Origin: Siphonodentalium dalli | Taxonomy: Eukaryota; Mollusca; Scaphopoda; Gadilida; Siphonodentaliidae | Assembly: GCA_032622095.1 (NCBI GenBank) | Contig: CP136068.1 | Span: 163,139,465-163,203,464 of the forward strand | Reading direction: 5' to 3' | DNA: 64,000 nucleotides | Part shown: piece by piece, positions 1-10,690 of the stretch | Layout: every line of letters starts with the position of its first letter | Numbering within the stretch: position 1 is the stretch's first letter | Notes under the pieces: model-generated | The model's database searches: none | Seen by the model: only the letters and a program-made list of their open reading frames with translations | What the model was told of the DNA's origin: nothing | Translations under genes and position numbers: made by a program

Positions 1-395
1 ATGCATGTTCATGGGGAACATTGATTGACTGGACAGATATTATAAAAATATCTCGTCTGCGGGAATAGCGATAGGAGGGCATTTACGGCAGCGCTAATTT
101 GAGTTTAGGTGGCCGATGACGGGCGGAGGCCTCAGAATGACAAGCCTGCTGACTGACAGTTTATAAATTATAACTGGGTTCAGACTGGATGTAAAGTAGT
201 AATTGTAATTTCGCATTTATCACTTGTTTACCTGGGTGTAATATAGGCCGCATAAACGATTAATGGACTAACCGTCGATTATAACGGTCGATTCTGAAAA
301 CTCAGTCGTGGCAACCCTAGTTCACTAGTGTAAATTGTGTTCTAAAGGTTTTGCATTCAGATAATGAACTATTGTAGAAATGTTGCCAATTCTAC
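1..395. other. Left edge, no gene recognised
   Basis: No coding exon, RNA gene or clear repeat seen. The stretch is AT-rich non-coding DNA leading to the target duplication of the hAT relic. Confidence 0.5.
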
Positions 396-403
396 CTGGT
401 GAC

Positions 404-1498
404 TAGGGTCCTGCGAATTGGAGATTTTGATCGAATCGAATATCGAATCGAATGCTAGAAATCGAAACGAATATCGATTCGAATCATATCTGTATGTTGT
501 ATTCTCAATTGGGCATGTTTTGTCAACGATTAGACGATTTGAGAAACGTTCCATGAACTACATGCATGAAGTTAAATCATAACGTATGTGGCGATGAACC
601 GTCATTTGCAATACTATTAACTTCAATTAATAATTGATTAAAACGTCCAAGCGGCTGTCACGATGATTAATATATAACCACTAAACGGATTATTGGAACT
701 AAAATCACGCAAAATTTGTACAGATTGCATGTGCATGCAAAATTGCAAATCAACATTCGGAATCACCCGTTGTTATAAACTTGAAGATGCAACAACAGTC
801 GCAGTGTAGCCTGTTTATGTAGTGATGGATGCTTCTTGGACAGATGATTCCATAGGTGGGTCGTTGTCCCAGATGCTTGCGATTTATACACCATGTTGCA
901 TTCATCATATGTGTAAGCCTGCAGCTTTATCATGTTTAAAATAAACATGAATAACGGATGACGTTTTGTCAAGTGTCAAAAACGCTCCGAAATTGAAAGT
1001 AAACTTCAAAAGAAAACACCGCAAAAATGCAGTTTTCGATGCCGGGAACACGAGTCGTGTTGTTTAAATTCTGAGCAATATTACATAACACGGAATCAGA
1101 GATGGATAGACCGCGGATAACGCTAGCAGTTGACCAGTCTCATAGCTATTATTATTTACGCGCGTCGTCGGTACATCGACGATCTCCGAGCTTTAGGCTA
1201 CCATGTTCAAAGATAGAAATCAGACGTATTTAGTTGTCATATTGTGGTTAATTGCTGTCTATACTTATATTTAATATATATAATCGCGATGTACAATGAG
1301 TATTATAAGAAACATATATACATCATTTTCTGTAATTAAATGGCACAAAACAGCTAAGATCGACGTGTGTACCTGCCCGCAAGCAGCCTACTTTTCCATC
1401 AGTGTATATTCGAAATTTCGAGTTGGCAATTTCGAATCGAATTCGAATCGAATATGACTTTCGAATCGAATCTCGAATCGAATATTCACAGGACCCTA
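404..1498 (-). mobile_element. hAT-type DNA transposon relic
   Basis: The termini are TAGGGTCCTG on the left and CAGGACCCTA on the right, an exact 10-bp inverted pair. Both are flanked by the same 8-bp target duplication CTGGTGAC (396-403 and 1499-1506). Inside the ends are subterminal runs of TCGAATCGAATATCGAATCG-like sequence in inverted orientation. An internal minus-strand BED-finger remnant matches the domain hAT transposases carry. The 8-bp duplication plus a BED finger is the hAT signature. At about 1.1 kb it is far shorter than an autonomous element, so it is a deletion derivative or decayed copy. Confidence 0.8.
781..972 (-). pseudogene. BED-type zinc finger remnant of a hAT transposase
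   Basis: The minus-strand translation contains CNMVYKSQASGTTTHLWNHL followed by SKKHP. This is the core of a BED zinc finger, which binds DNA at the N-terminus of hAT transposases and ZBED proteins. The second metal-binding Cys and the two His (HLWNHLSKKH) are present. The first Cys of the usual CxxC pair is not: a Tyr-Asp-Glu precedes the remaining Cys, so the finger is probably non-functional. No RNase-H-like catalytic core or dimerisation region is visible in the remaining ~1 kb. It lies inside the hAT termini and is best read as a leftover of the transposase. A domesticated ZBED exon is unlikely because no splice-bounded frame extends it. Confidence 0.65.
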
Positions 1499-1506
1499 CT
1501 GGTGAC

Positions 1507-2019
1507 CCTTTGCTGCCATTGTGGTCGAAGTTATATCATCATAAGATTCATTCACCTGGCCACGGGTAAACGAACCATGTAATCAACTATTAAATCGTAG
1601 ACTAATTTTGCGGGGAATATCCCATGTGTTTCAATTTTTAGCGACTTGACAATTTAGAATTATGATCTGATTTCCCCAGCAAAAGTTCAAAGAGGCATAA
1701 AAAAAAATACCACTAACACGACCGCATTAGTGGGTAGTCATCAATAATTTAAGATGGTTACATGTTCACTATCACAAATGACCAAATATTCGGTATATTA
1801 TTAGACATAAGTGCATGTCGAGTCATTGACTCATTGTCGACGCACGCAATCATCGTCGCAATGCCACCCATACTGAACATTGGTCGATCCTGATTCTGTG
1901 ACCGAGGCAAGTGGGTAGGAGCTCACCTTAAAAACATTTCAGGTGTGAACGAGGCCTGTGCGAGCATTTGCTCACCTCTTATGAAGAGGCCTGATAGTAA
2001 TATATCAGCTGGGTATATA
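1507..2019. other. Non-coding stretch, nothing recognised
   Basis: No exon-like frame or RNA gene seen. It ends where a dispersed repeat begins. Confidence 0.4.
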
Positions 2020-2300
2020 CTAGATCATGCCATGAATCTCTACTCTGTCTAACGCCCGTAGAGATCATATTCCTCCCGTACGAAACCCAGGAACTTTTTA
2101 AAGTTTTGACAGGGAACCTTATAAAGTCGAAAAAATAATGCGGGGAATGTATTTCTTTGTTAATACCTGTTGCTTAATAATTTATTCATCGGTACTTGAA
2201 CTTGAAGTTCTCAGCTTGAGATTATGTTATTTACGTGATTTTTGACACCCGATTCCACGGAAGCAATTTTGATTGGTCGATCGCCAAGATGTGGTTTCGG
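2020..2300 (+). repeat. Dispersed repeat R1, copy 1
   Basis: Contains the signature CCCGTAGAGATCATATT followed by a GACAGGGAAC segment and GGGGAATGTATTTCTTTG. Related copies lie near 26.73-26.88, 27.1-27.25 and 42.09-42.31 kb on the same strand, and near 48.86-48.97 kb inverted. Its right part (from about 2,135) is repeated inverted at 3,840-4,085, giving an inverted pair around the LINE fragment at 2.5 kb. No coding capacity is seen, and the class is unknown. Confidence 0.55.
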
Positions 2301-2479
2301 TCCACAAAAACGGGTCATCCTCTCCCTGCGTATTTTTACTAAACTGCCTCTGGAGTTCTAAATACTTTAATTTAATATAAATTTAAGTTAATAAAGTGTA
2401 TAATAATTGTCTCTAAATACCGAATACAGCATAAATATGATAATATAGAATTTATAATCAACAATTTAACTCTACTAAC

Positions 2480-2971
2480 CTAAACTGTTCCTCGGTGAGA
2501 GAGAACTCAGATTTGTGGATTCGGTTAAATATCTGGGACATGTCATTAACAACGATTTATCTGACGATGGTGATATTGAACGTCAATATCGGGCAGTTTG
2601 TTTGAGAGTGAACACTTTAATGAGGAGGTTTTTTAAATGCTCACAGCAGGTGAAATCGTTCCTCTTTCAACGATACATCACCCCACTATATTGCTCTCAT
2701 CTGTGGGTATTATTCAAAAGAAAAGCTTTAACTAAACTGAAAGTAACCTACAATAACGTGTATAGACTGTGTATGGGTTATGATAGAAGATGTAACTACA
2801 ACTAGTGCGAGTGGAATGTTTGTTTCTGACTGTGTGATGACACTTGATATGCTAAGGAGAAAGTTTGTGTTTGGTTTCTGGGAACGTGTGAATGAATCCA
2901 ACAATTATATACTCTCTGCAATTGCTAATTTAGATATTATATACACATCTAATTTATATAACAATTGTTGA
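2480..2971 (+). pseudogene. LINE reverse-transcriptase C-terminal fragment
   Basis: The frame at 2,515-2,795 reads VDSVKYLGHVINNDLSDDGD, then a region ending LMRRFFKCSQQVKSFLFQRY. This matches the region just after the catalytic motifs of non-LTR reverse transcriptases (the VKYLGxxI motif and the thumb). The protein continues in another frame from about 2,795 (SGMFVSDCVMTLDMLRRKF), so there is at least one frameshift. The upstream palm with its YxDD motif is absent. It is a truncated, dead non-LTR retrotransposon fragment. The style suggests a CR1/jockey-like clade rather than the L1/Tx1-like LINE at 57-60 kb, but the assignment is tentative. Confidence 0.7.
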
Positions 2972-3839
2972 AATTTATTGTATATGTAAAGTGTGTGTAG
3001 AAAATTCAGATTTATTTGAAATTTTAGCATTTACAAATATATATAATTGTATTAGTTTTCATAAGTTATAAAATCTGTAATAATGATGTTTTATTCATTT
3101 TGAATGCACTGTTCACAATCTAGCGCCCTGCGATAAGATGATTTAAATCGTGACTAGCAATAGTTGACAGAGCATGGTCATCGGCTATATGCTACATAGT
3201 ATGGTGTATATACATCAGGGAAATATCGAGGACAGTTTTGATATACGTGTTTCATGGCTGGGCGCTCAAACTCTAGAAGCCCAAATATCCCCAAATGTCT
3301 GGTAAATCTTTGTAAGTCATAAATATGCAGTTACAGTGCACCTTTTAGTTCCACGTTTAATTGTCTGGCTGTCGGACATATTATGTCATCTGAAAGTAGG
3401 CCTATATGGGGATATATACCGCTGGTTTTTTATATCCGGGCCGGAGCTGTTTCAGCAAAAACTTATGGTGTATAACGGACCAACATGTAATGTAATATGC
3501 ACTTATCATGCTGCATTGTCAGCAACTGGTGATTTTCCTACTGAAGGTTAAAGTTGTTAAAAGCAGCCCTGTAACTTCACCATTTTTTGAATATTAAGAT
3601 GGTGTAATTATCTTTATCTTTGGCAAATTGCCCGATGTTATTCAAGGCAATTACGATTTGTGATACAAGATTGCGGAGTGAATTAACAAAGAATTAAACA
3701 AAAACAATTTGAACACATGATGAAAAAGAAAGTTAAAACTTAAAATCACAAAATTATAGTATTAAATCTTCGCATTGGATTGTGTACTGAGCCATTGTGA
3801 TTGTTACGGCTACGCAGTGGGGAGCTTGACCAGTTTTGC
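2972..3839. other. Non-coding stretch between repeats
   Basis: No exon, RNA gene or clear transposon terminus seen. Short open frames here show no recognisable protein features. Confidence 0.4.
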
Positions 3840-4085
3840 AAACCGGTTGCGGGAAGTTATACTTTTGGCGATCGACCAATCACAATTGCTTCCGCGTTGG
3901 TCGCTTACGGTATTATCAGTGTAATTTGATGACAGGGAATAAAATAAATATTTATCGTGGAATTGGGTGTCAAAAGTCACATAAATAATGTAATCTCGAG
4001 CTGGGAACTTCACGTACCGATGAATAAATTATTAAGCAACAGGTATTAACAAAGAAATACATTCCCCGCGTTATTTTTTCGACTT
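3840..4085 (-). repeat. Inverted partner of the 2.13-2.34 kb repeat
   Basis: The reverse complement matches the right part of repeat R1 near 2,135-2,340, including the segment around CATTCCCCGC and the part reading TTGATTGGTCGATCGCCAA on the opposite copy. The two copies are about 1.5 kb apart and flank the LINE fragment. Confidence 0.6.
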
Positions 4086-4229
4086 CTACACCCGCCGTAA
4101 TATGCCAGAACTGGCTAATACAACATAGAGAAACAGAAAAATGACTGCTTTCGCAGATTGTTGCTTCAAGGGTACACACTACAGTCAGCAATAAAATAGT
4201 ATGCTTATTTTGAGTAATACTGTAATTAC

Positions 4230-4458
4230 CTGTCTTTGAAAAACTGTCAAAAGTTGCTCCCCCTGCTATCAACCATTTACACCACTCAAGGGTATCAACA
4301 TCGTCAATTGGTCTGGTTGGATTCAGAATGTGATTCAGCAAGTCATTCAACTTTTCCTGACCACTATGTCGTGAGCATTCACTCTTGAAATATGTTGCGA
4401 CACTCCGTTTTTCTCTCCTCATCAAAGCCTTGGTTGAACTATCCATTGGCCCAGCCAT
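4230..4458 (-). CDS. UBR3: First coding exon of a UBR3-like E3 ubiquitin ligase
   Basis: The minus-strand frame opens with MAGPMDSSTKALMRREKRSV and continues through NDLLNHILNPTRPIDDVDTL and EWCKWLIAGGATFDSFSKT. It then meets a good 5' splice site (ACAG|GTAATT, donor at 4,229-4,228), leaving phase 1. The sub-pattern of a small helical segment, 'LL..P..DD...L.WC.WLIAGG..F..F.KT', is what I recall of the UBR3 N-terminus, just before its UBR-box zinc domain. UBR-family proteins recognise N-degrons and catalyse ubiquitin transfer with a C-terminal RING. The start at 4,458 is preferred over one at 4,470 because it has G at -3 and G at +4. No later UBR exon is visible in 1-4,200, so the gene should continue left of the window. 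Assignment rests on memory of the family, not a search. Confidence is moderate for the name and higher for a real exon. Confidence 0.6.
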
Positions 4459-5349
4459 TTCGAAACACACAGCCCAATTTCGCTTTTGAAATTTAAATTG
4501 TCATTTGAAGAAGATTCACAGAATTAGAATGCATAGTAATAAACAACAACTTGAATTATACGTTCCACATATGTATATATATTTATATAGATGAAAAATT
4601 CGGTCAGTGGTTGGAATTCAAAGCTTTGTTTCCGGTTTCTAAGGGGACAAATTCAGTTGTAAATTTCAAGGAGAAGTTTTCATTTTGTGGCGTCGTCAAA
4701 CCTAAAATAATTAGTTTGGATGAAATCTTCTAGCGTAATGGCTACGCTGGTGCTTATGTTATTTCTAAGAATCAAATCCTATTGAGTATATCCCCCAAAG
4801 TTAGGACTTTCCAAGCGTGAAATGGCACCCATGTCGAATATTTTCTTCTTTTTTTTTCCTCCCAGGAAGTTCAAGGTCATATTTCAGTCCAGTCAATATT
4901 ACGGAATTGGAACCGAAACCATTTTAGCGCAGCGGAAATGACCGAGTCGTACAGACTGTCGGCAAGAATAACTCCAACGTGATTGTGTTACTCGACGAGG
5001 CGGTATAATAGAATGCGATATAGTCGTCTTTAGATGGCTGGACCCAGAATAATTATTAGAGAAGCTAAACTTCAGTATACACTCACACTGGTGTAGCTGT
5101 GTACTTTCTTAGTTGGCTGTATACCAGCACAGTAGGCCTATATAATGATATTGTATCTCACGTGACTTTGTTATTGGAATCAAGCTTTCCGATTGGTTGG
5201 CTACTCGACTCTATTAGTCTTAGTCGTAGTTGTATACTACGCCTTCAAGTCTCTCCCATCGTGCACTATGCGTATGTAGTTTTGACTACTAAAAATAGTA
5301 ACGAACACTACATCAAACTTTGTTCTGAAACTACTTGTTATTTCGCCGC
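4459..5349. other. Upstream flank of the UBR3-like exon
   Basis: This would hold the 5' UTR and promoter of the minus-strand gene. I see no convincing TATA or CpG-dense promoter, and no other gene. Confidence 0.35.
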
Positions 5350-5712
5350 TGATCCAAAAAAAAATTGAAAAAAAAAATTACAACAAAAAACTTTATTTAA
5401 AAAAACAAACAAACCTGAACAAAGGGGAATTTACAAAAACACAAAAACAGGAAAACAAACATGAAAAATAAACAAACAATAAATAAACATTTACAACAAG
5501 TAAAAATAATTTAAAAAAACAACAAAAAATAATTAAAAAAAACAACAAACAGGCAGCCAAGGTTTTTAAAAAAACAGGAAAACAAACATTGAAAAAAAAA
5601 AAAATTACAAAGAATTAATTAAAAAAAAAAAAACAAACAAACCTGAACAAAGAGGGATTTAAATTTTTTTTTTTTTTTTTTACATATTATTTTTTTTTTC
5701 TTTAAAAAAAAA
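5350..5712. repeat. A-rich low-complexity tract
   Basis: Over 360 bp is almost pure A with interspersed C and T (AAACAAACAAACC-type runs). It ends in two T runs. The words CCTGAACAAAG and GGAAAACAAACAT recur, showing internal duplication. No ORF. Confidence 0.8.
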
Positions 5713-5773
5713 TGGTGTTTGCCCACTGGTTTGCCTTTAATTTCTGCATTTGTTCGATACAATATAACAATTA

Positions 5774-5865
5774 GAGCATGACTTGTCGTGAAATACGCCG
5801 ATATAGTGCATAGTGCACAACCTCACTATGCACTATATCGGCGTATTTCACTCCAAGCCATGCTC
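5774..5865. mobile_element. Small foldback MITE, family FB-1 copy A
   Basis: A 92-bp near-perfect hairpin with 42-bp arms, 3 mismatches and an 8-base loop. The ends are GAGCATGACTTG and CCAAGCCATGCTC, flanked by TA on both sides (5,772-5,773 and 5,866-5,867), consistent with a Tc1/mariner-type target duplication. The second copy at 11.55 kb has the same ends but different arm sequence. Confidence 0.75.
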
Positions 5866-7067
5866 TATTTATTAACTAGTACCCCCGTAGCCTACCTAGT
5901 ATATGTTCGTGGTACGCGAAATGATGGGTTAACCCGGAATAAATTGGTAAAGACAATGACAAAGAAGCGATATGTCCTTAGCATAACATATCGAAAATCC
6001 GCTAGAATCGGGACACACTATAAAGTACGTGTAAGCCGAGACCGGCTCCAAATAAAAGGTGTAGGCTAAGTGGGGTGTTATGTGGCGTCAGGTCCGTTGT
6101 TTCTCGCAATAAGGAGAATCCCGTACAGAACAGTTATCCCACTTTTCAAGTTCGGTAACTCTGAACATAATAAATACTCCACCGGTGAATGTGGCGCTTT
6201 ATTCTTCCCGCAGTTTGCTTGGCGGTAATTGTGAGTTTGGTTTACGATTGTACATCACATTTTTGATCTTTCTAGATCATATTTTGTTATTTTGTTTACT
6301 GTTCTTCCCTCACTAAACCCCCCAGAAACAGTCGAATAGTACCGTACTCGATTGGAATCGGTAAATCTCCACTGCATAAGATCCCAGATACAGGAGGGAT
6401 AACTCCAAATTCACACAACGCAACACATATTTTTCCTAAGTATTTTAAATAACCGTATATATATGATCATCTTACCAATAAAAACTAGGTTTTAAATATT
6501 TATTTAAACTTTTATCAAGAGGGATATGATCCTGAACACAACAGAAAAGAACTTAATGTTAATTTTCGTTAGAATAACGTTGCATTATTCTCTGGGGGAA
6601 ATCAGTCAGAATTTACTGACGAACACCAGGACATACCAAAATATTTTTGAGTTGGGTTCATAAAAACTGTGTTCTCATGTGTTATTTGAGTATATTTACA
6701 TACACCTAATATCTCTTCCGATTTCCCCATAGCGTTAGGGTAGACACGCCCCTTATCCAAACCGTTCATAAAGCTATGAACGCAACGTGACGTCACTTCC
6801 AATGTCGTTCATATGTTTATGAACACATTGGTCCCGGAAATGACCGGATATTGTCGGACATTGCCGACTGCTTGAGTATCTATATATATTTATCACATAA
6901 TTTGGCCATAAAAGCAGTTTCATAATTATCGGTAATAGACACGATTAATATCAGCGCGTGCGATGACGTCAAGGCGTTCTTCAAATAACTTGCGATCGCT
7001 GTAGTTTATGATTGTTGTTTTCGATGAATATTTCGCGTTGCTTCGGGTTTATTTGATCATATGATAA

Positions 7068-7207
7068 AAGGTATCTCACACTCGTCCTATTTTATACGTA
7101 ATTTATCAACCTCGTCCTCTAAATTCTATTTAGAACCTCGGCTCAAATCGAATTTAGTGAACTCGGTTGATAAATTCCGTATAAAATAGAAACTCATGTG
7201 AGATCCT
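7068..7207. repeat. Imperfect hairpin with ~55-bp arms
   Basis: The left arm around ATTTTATACGTAATTTATCA pairs with the right arm around TGATAAATTCCGTATAAAAT. The outer parts TCTCACACTCG and CATGTGAGAT are also complementary. It is part of the 6.1-11.3 kb composite. Confidence 0.65.
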
Positions 7208-7700
7208 CTATATATAGTAGGTCCGGATTTGGCAAGAAATTTATTTTGGTCTATAATCAGTGTTGTTGTCCGTTGTTACTGAGCGTTGATGTTAAAAAAA
7301 GCCCGATACTCAATAGCGTTTTACCATTTTCCTTACCGCTACAAATATCCCCCCGAACCTCATAAATATATCATTATGGTAGAACGGCGTGTTGTCGATT
7401 TCTTATCCACAGCCGAAACTTAATTGTTAGTTTCAGATATCATTCTTGAAATCAACACGTCTACATTAGTTACTAGCTAAACAAGACATTTTGTCATATG
7501 TTTATACGTAACTGTGAAATTGCGTTTTTTCTTCCGTTCTCCGTGAACGGATTCTCAAAATGTTTGGTTTTACAAAAAACAGGATTAAAACTTTCTTAAC
7601 TGGCCTCCATGGGTTCAATTAAATAGATGAATAAATAGTGGGAAAGACAGACAATCCTCTATAGTTCATAATGAATTTAAGAATATAAATATAAATAATA

Positions 7701-7838
7701 AACGGCGGATTCAACGTGGTCATGGGTTTTGACCGCGATTAAAAATCAGCAAACTCCACATGAACCCCTTCGGGGTTCATGCAGTTTGCTGATTTTTTCT
7801 CGCGGTCAAAATCCCATGACCATATTGAAACCGCCGTT
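7701..7838. repeat. Long hairpin with TTCG apex, copy 1
   Basis: 138 bp from AACGGCGG to CCGCCGTT with arms near 65 bp. The apex reads GAACCCCTTCGGGGTTC, so transcribed RNA would close with a C(UUCG)G tetraloop. The arms include GTGGTCATGGG and CCCATGACCA. A second copy lies at 9,623-9,760. Confidence 0.85.
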
Positions 7839-9031
7839 CATTTCTTATATATTTACATACACCTAATATCTCCCCCGATTCCCCCATAGCGTTACGGTAG
7901 ACACGCCCCCGTATTCAATGCGTTCATAAACCTATGAACGCAACGTGACGTCACTTCCAATGTCGTTCATAGGTTTATGAACACATTGGTCCCGGAAATG
8001 ACCGGGGATTGTCGGACATTGCCGACTGCTTGAGTATCTATATAGTACGTCCGGATTTGGCAAGAAATTTATTTTAGTCTATAATCAGTGTTGTTATCCT
8101 CCTCCCTATTTTCCACCCTTCTGATTGGCCCATGTGCTGTCACGTGCCGGGCGACAAATCACACTGTCGCCCGCTAACCCGGGAGACATTGTTTTTGTCG
8201 CCCGCCTGATGTTATATTGCAAGATAATCTCCAAACACCCACTGCAGTAACTCATCTATTTCACATCACTACGACGTACTAAAAAATCATAGATCTTATA
8301 TACCCCACGAATGCGCAAAACACACCAGTTGTGGTGTTTGCTAATTTGCATATATTTAGTGAACACTAATATTCGAACTTTTAAGTTGATACTTTTATCG
8401 GACAAACGTTATTATTTACTTTTTACATCGAAACATCTCGGTGATTCAATTTGTTCATGTCGACATTATGATGCAAGATTGAAAGAGAGGATCCTTTGAG
8501 GTTGGTTGGTTATAAATGTTCGCTAATAGACAACGTAATGCATACGTTTGTCGCGAATGAATGGTACTGTACGCTTATCCTCCGCGATGTCTGCAATGTG
8601 ATCATAGATGTATTTTATGTGAGGATCGCCATGTGCACTGACACATATGGATGTACATTGATTAAATTGACAACTTCCCAATAGCTTTCGGGGAAGACCG
8701 TTATGAAATGAACATCGCGAGTAAATTGCGCGCACAAGACGACATTGAATATGCCACATTGCAGAAGACGAGAACATACCTACATGTATATGGCTTATTG
8801 TTTTACATTGCATGGACCGATATTGACGATTTGACCACCAAAATGATCGTAATTAAACGCGGAATATCACACGCTTAACAGCTTGACTCTCGTTTATGGA
8901 ACAGAAATCCTATGGAACGATAAGTGGTTACTGAAGATATACATAATCGCGAAAGAAAGCACCCGTGACTCAGTGCAACATCGTGCGTGTGGATGGCAAG
9001 GATATTTTCTGTGGTATAATCGGATAACAAA

Positions 9032-9182
9032 ACAGTTGTTGCCCTTCTTCTCGGGAGACATTGAGATTTGTCACCCGCTCGAGAACGGAATGTCTCCCTC
9101 GGAGCTTCGCTCCTCGGGAGACATTCCGTTCCCGAGCGGGTGACAAATCTCAATGTCTCCCTCGACAACGGGCGACAACTGT
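9032..9182. repeat. Long hairpin with TTCG apex, different sequence
   Basis: 151 bp from ACAGTTGTTGCCC to GGGCGACAACTGT with arms near 73 bp. The apex is GGAGCTTCGCTCC. The arms carry GAGATTTGTCACCCGCTCG and its complement, and GGGAGACATT occurs several times. A related but unpaired sequence occurs at 8,140-8,215. It is unrelated to the 7.7-kb hairpin except for the TTCG tip. Confidence 0.85.
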
Positions 9183-9622
9183 ATATTGTTGCCCGGTGTT
9201 ACTGAATGTTGATGTTCAAAAATCCTGCTACTTAATAACGTTTTATCATTTTACTTACCACTACAAATATTAACCCGAACCTCACGAATATATCATTATG
9301 GTAGAACGGCGTGTTGTCGATTTCTTATCCACAGCCGAAACTTAATTGTTAGTTTCAGTTACGCTATCATTCTTGAAATCAACACGTCTACATTAGTTAC
9401 TAGCTAAACAGGACAGTTTGTCATATTTGTATACTGAACTGTGAAATTGCGTTTTTTTCCGTTCTTCAAGAACGGATTCTCAAAATGTTTGGTTTTCCAA
9501 AAAACGAGGATTCGCACTTTCTGAACTGAACTCCATGTGTTCATTTAAATAGATGAATAAATAATGAGAAAGACAGACAATCCTAGTTCATAATGAATTT
9601 AAGTATATAAATATAAATAATA

Positions 9623-9760
9623 AACGGCGGATTCAACGTGGTCATGGGTTTTGACCGCGTTAAAAAATAAGCAAACTCCGCATGAACCCCTTCGGGGTTC
9701 ATGCAGTTTGCTGATTTTTTCTGGCGGTCAAAATCCCATGACCACATTGAAACCGCCGTT
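9623..9760. repeat. Long hairpin with TTCG apex, copy 2
   Basis: A near copy of 7,701-7,838 with the same apex, embedded in the larger duplicated block 9,196-9,760. A TA-flanked MITE starts 11 bp after it. Confidence 0.85.
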
Positions 9761-9771
9761 TATTTCTTATA

Positions 9772-10690
9772 TGATGTTGTAGCGTAACTACTGTTTATAT
9801 AGAGTCCGAAATGTGTGTAGTTAGTAATTTCGTGACTTTAATTATTTGGATCACGCTTTTATCCAATAAACAATTGAATTGAATTAATACATTTTATTTC
9901 ATTAAAAGAGTATTCTTTAATTAATTTCATACATTTGAAACCAAAATTAAATACTAGCCTGCAACTTATACTTTATAGTTAGACTAGACTCCTGATTTAA
10001 CTCAAGCAGTGACGATATATTGCGTTTTTTTTACCAGGTCGGAGTCTAGTCTAAATATAAGTTTCAGGCTAGTATTTAATTTTGGTTTCAAATTCAAATG
10101 TATGAAATTAATTAAAGAATTAACTTTTAATTAAATAAAATTTATTACTTCAATTCAATTGTTAATTGGATAAAACCCAAACATTTAGCGTGATCCAAAT
10201 AATTAAAAAAAATTGGATTGGGTGGGATGCGAACCCCGACCCGACGGCGAACGCGCCTTGCGACTCAAAGTCCTACGTCAATACCACACGGCCACCGAAG
10301 CAACCCTAAATAATGAAGCTCGAATGGCCGCTGTATTCTGACGTCGCACTTAGGACACTATATGCACAATTTAAGGTCTCAAAAGTATATATGTAGGAGA
10401 TATAGCACAGTATTTGTATGTCTCCGAAACATGCCGAGCATTGCCCTTTAAAATTTGATTTTTGAGACGGTGCACTGTCTCAAAAATCAAATTTGCTTCT
10501 AAAAATAGGCGCCTGGTGTGTTGTATAGTCCCAAGCATGTTCAAAGGGCAATGCTCGGCATGTTTCGGAGGCATAAAAATATAACATTGCTACTGTGCTG
10601 TATCTCCTGTATCCAAATAATTAAAGTCACGAAAATACTAACAACGCACATTTCTGACTCTATATAAACGACAGTTACGCTACAACATCA
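9772..10690. mobile_element. TA-flanked MITE with ~85-bp inverted ends
   Basis: The ends are TGATGTTGTAGCGTAAC and GTTACGCTACAACATCA, with TA on both sides (9,770-9,771 and 10,691-10,692). The inverted ends stay similar for ~85 bp. Inside are two further inverted pairs: 9,900-10,010 against 10,030-10,160 (around GACTAGACTCC), and 10,420-10,480 against 10,480-10,570 (around GAAACATGCCGAGCATTGCC). A tRNA-like segment sits at about 10,226-10,306. No transposase is seen. The empty site can be inferred from the matching inverted arm at 6.7 kb. Confidence 0.75.
10226..10306 (-). repeat. tRNA-like segment, probable SINE head
   Basis: On the minus strand, TGGCCGTGTGG (A-box-like) is followed after ~45 bases by GGGTTCGCATCCC (B-box-like). 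The middle reads GGACTTTGAGTC, like an anticodon loop with TTG. The acceptor stem does not pair properly, so this is not a functional tRNA. A tRNA-derived SINE head with pol III promoter boxes fits better. It is followed by a T run. Confidence 0.55.

Noticed and set aside
10226-10306. Functional tRNA gene
   Set aside because: The boxes are present, but the acceptor stem and parts of the T stem do not pair, and it lies inside a MITE.
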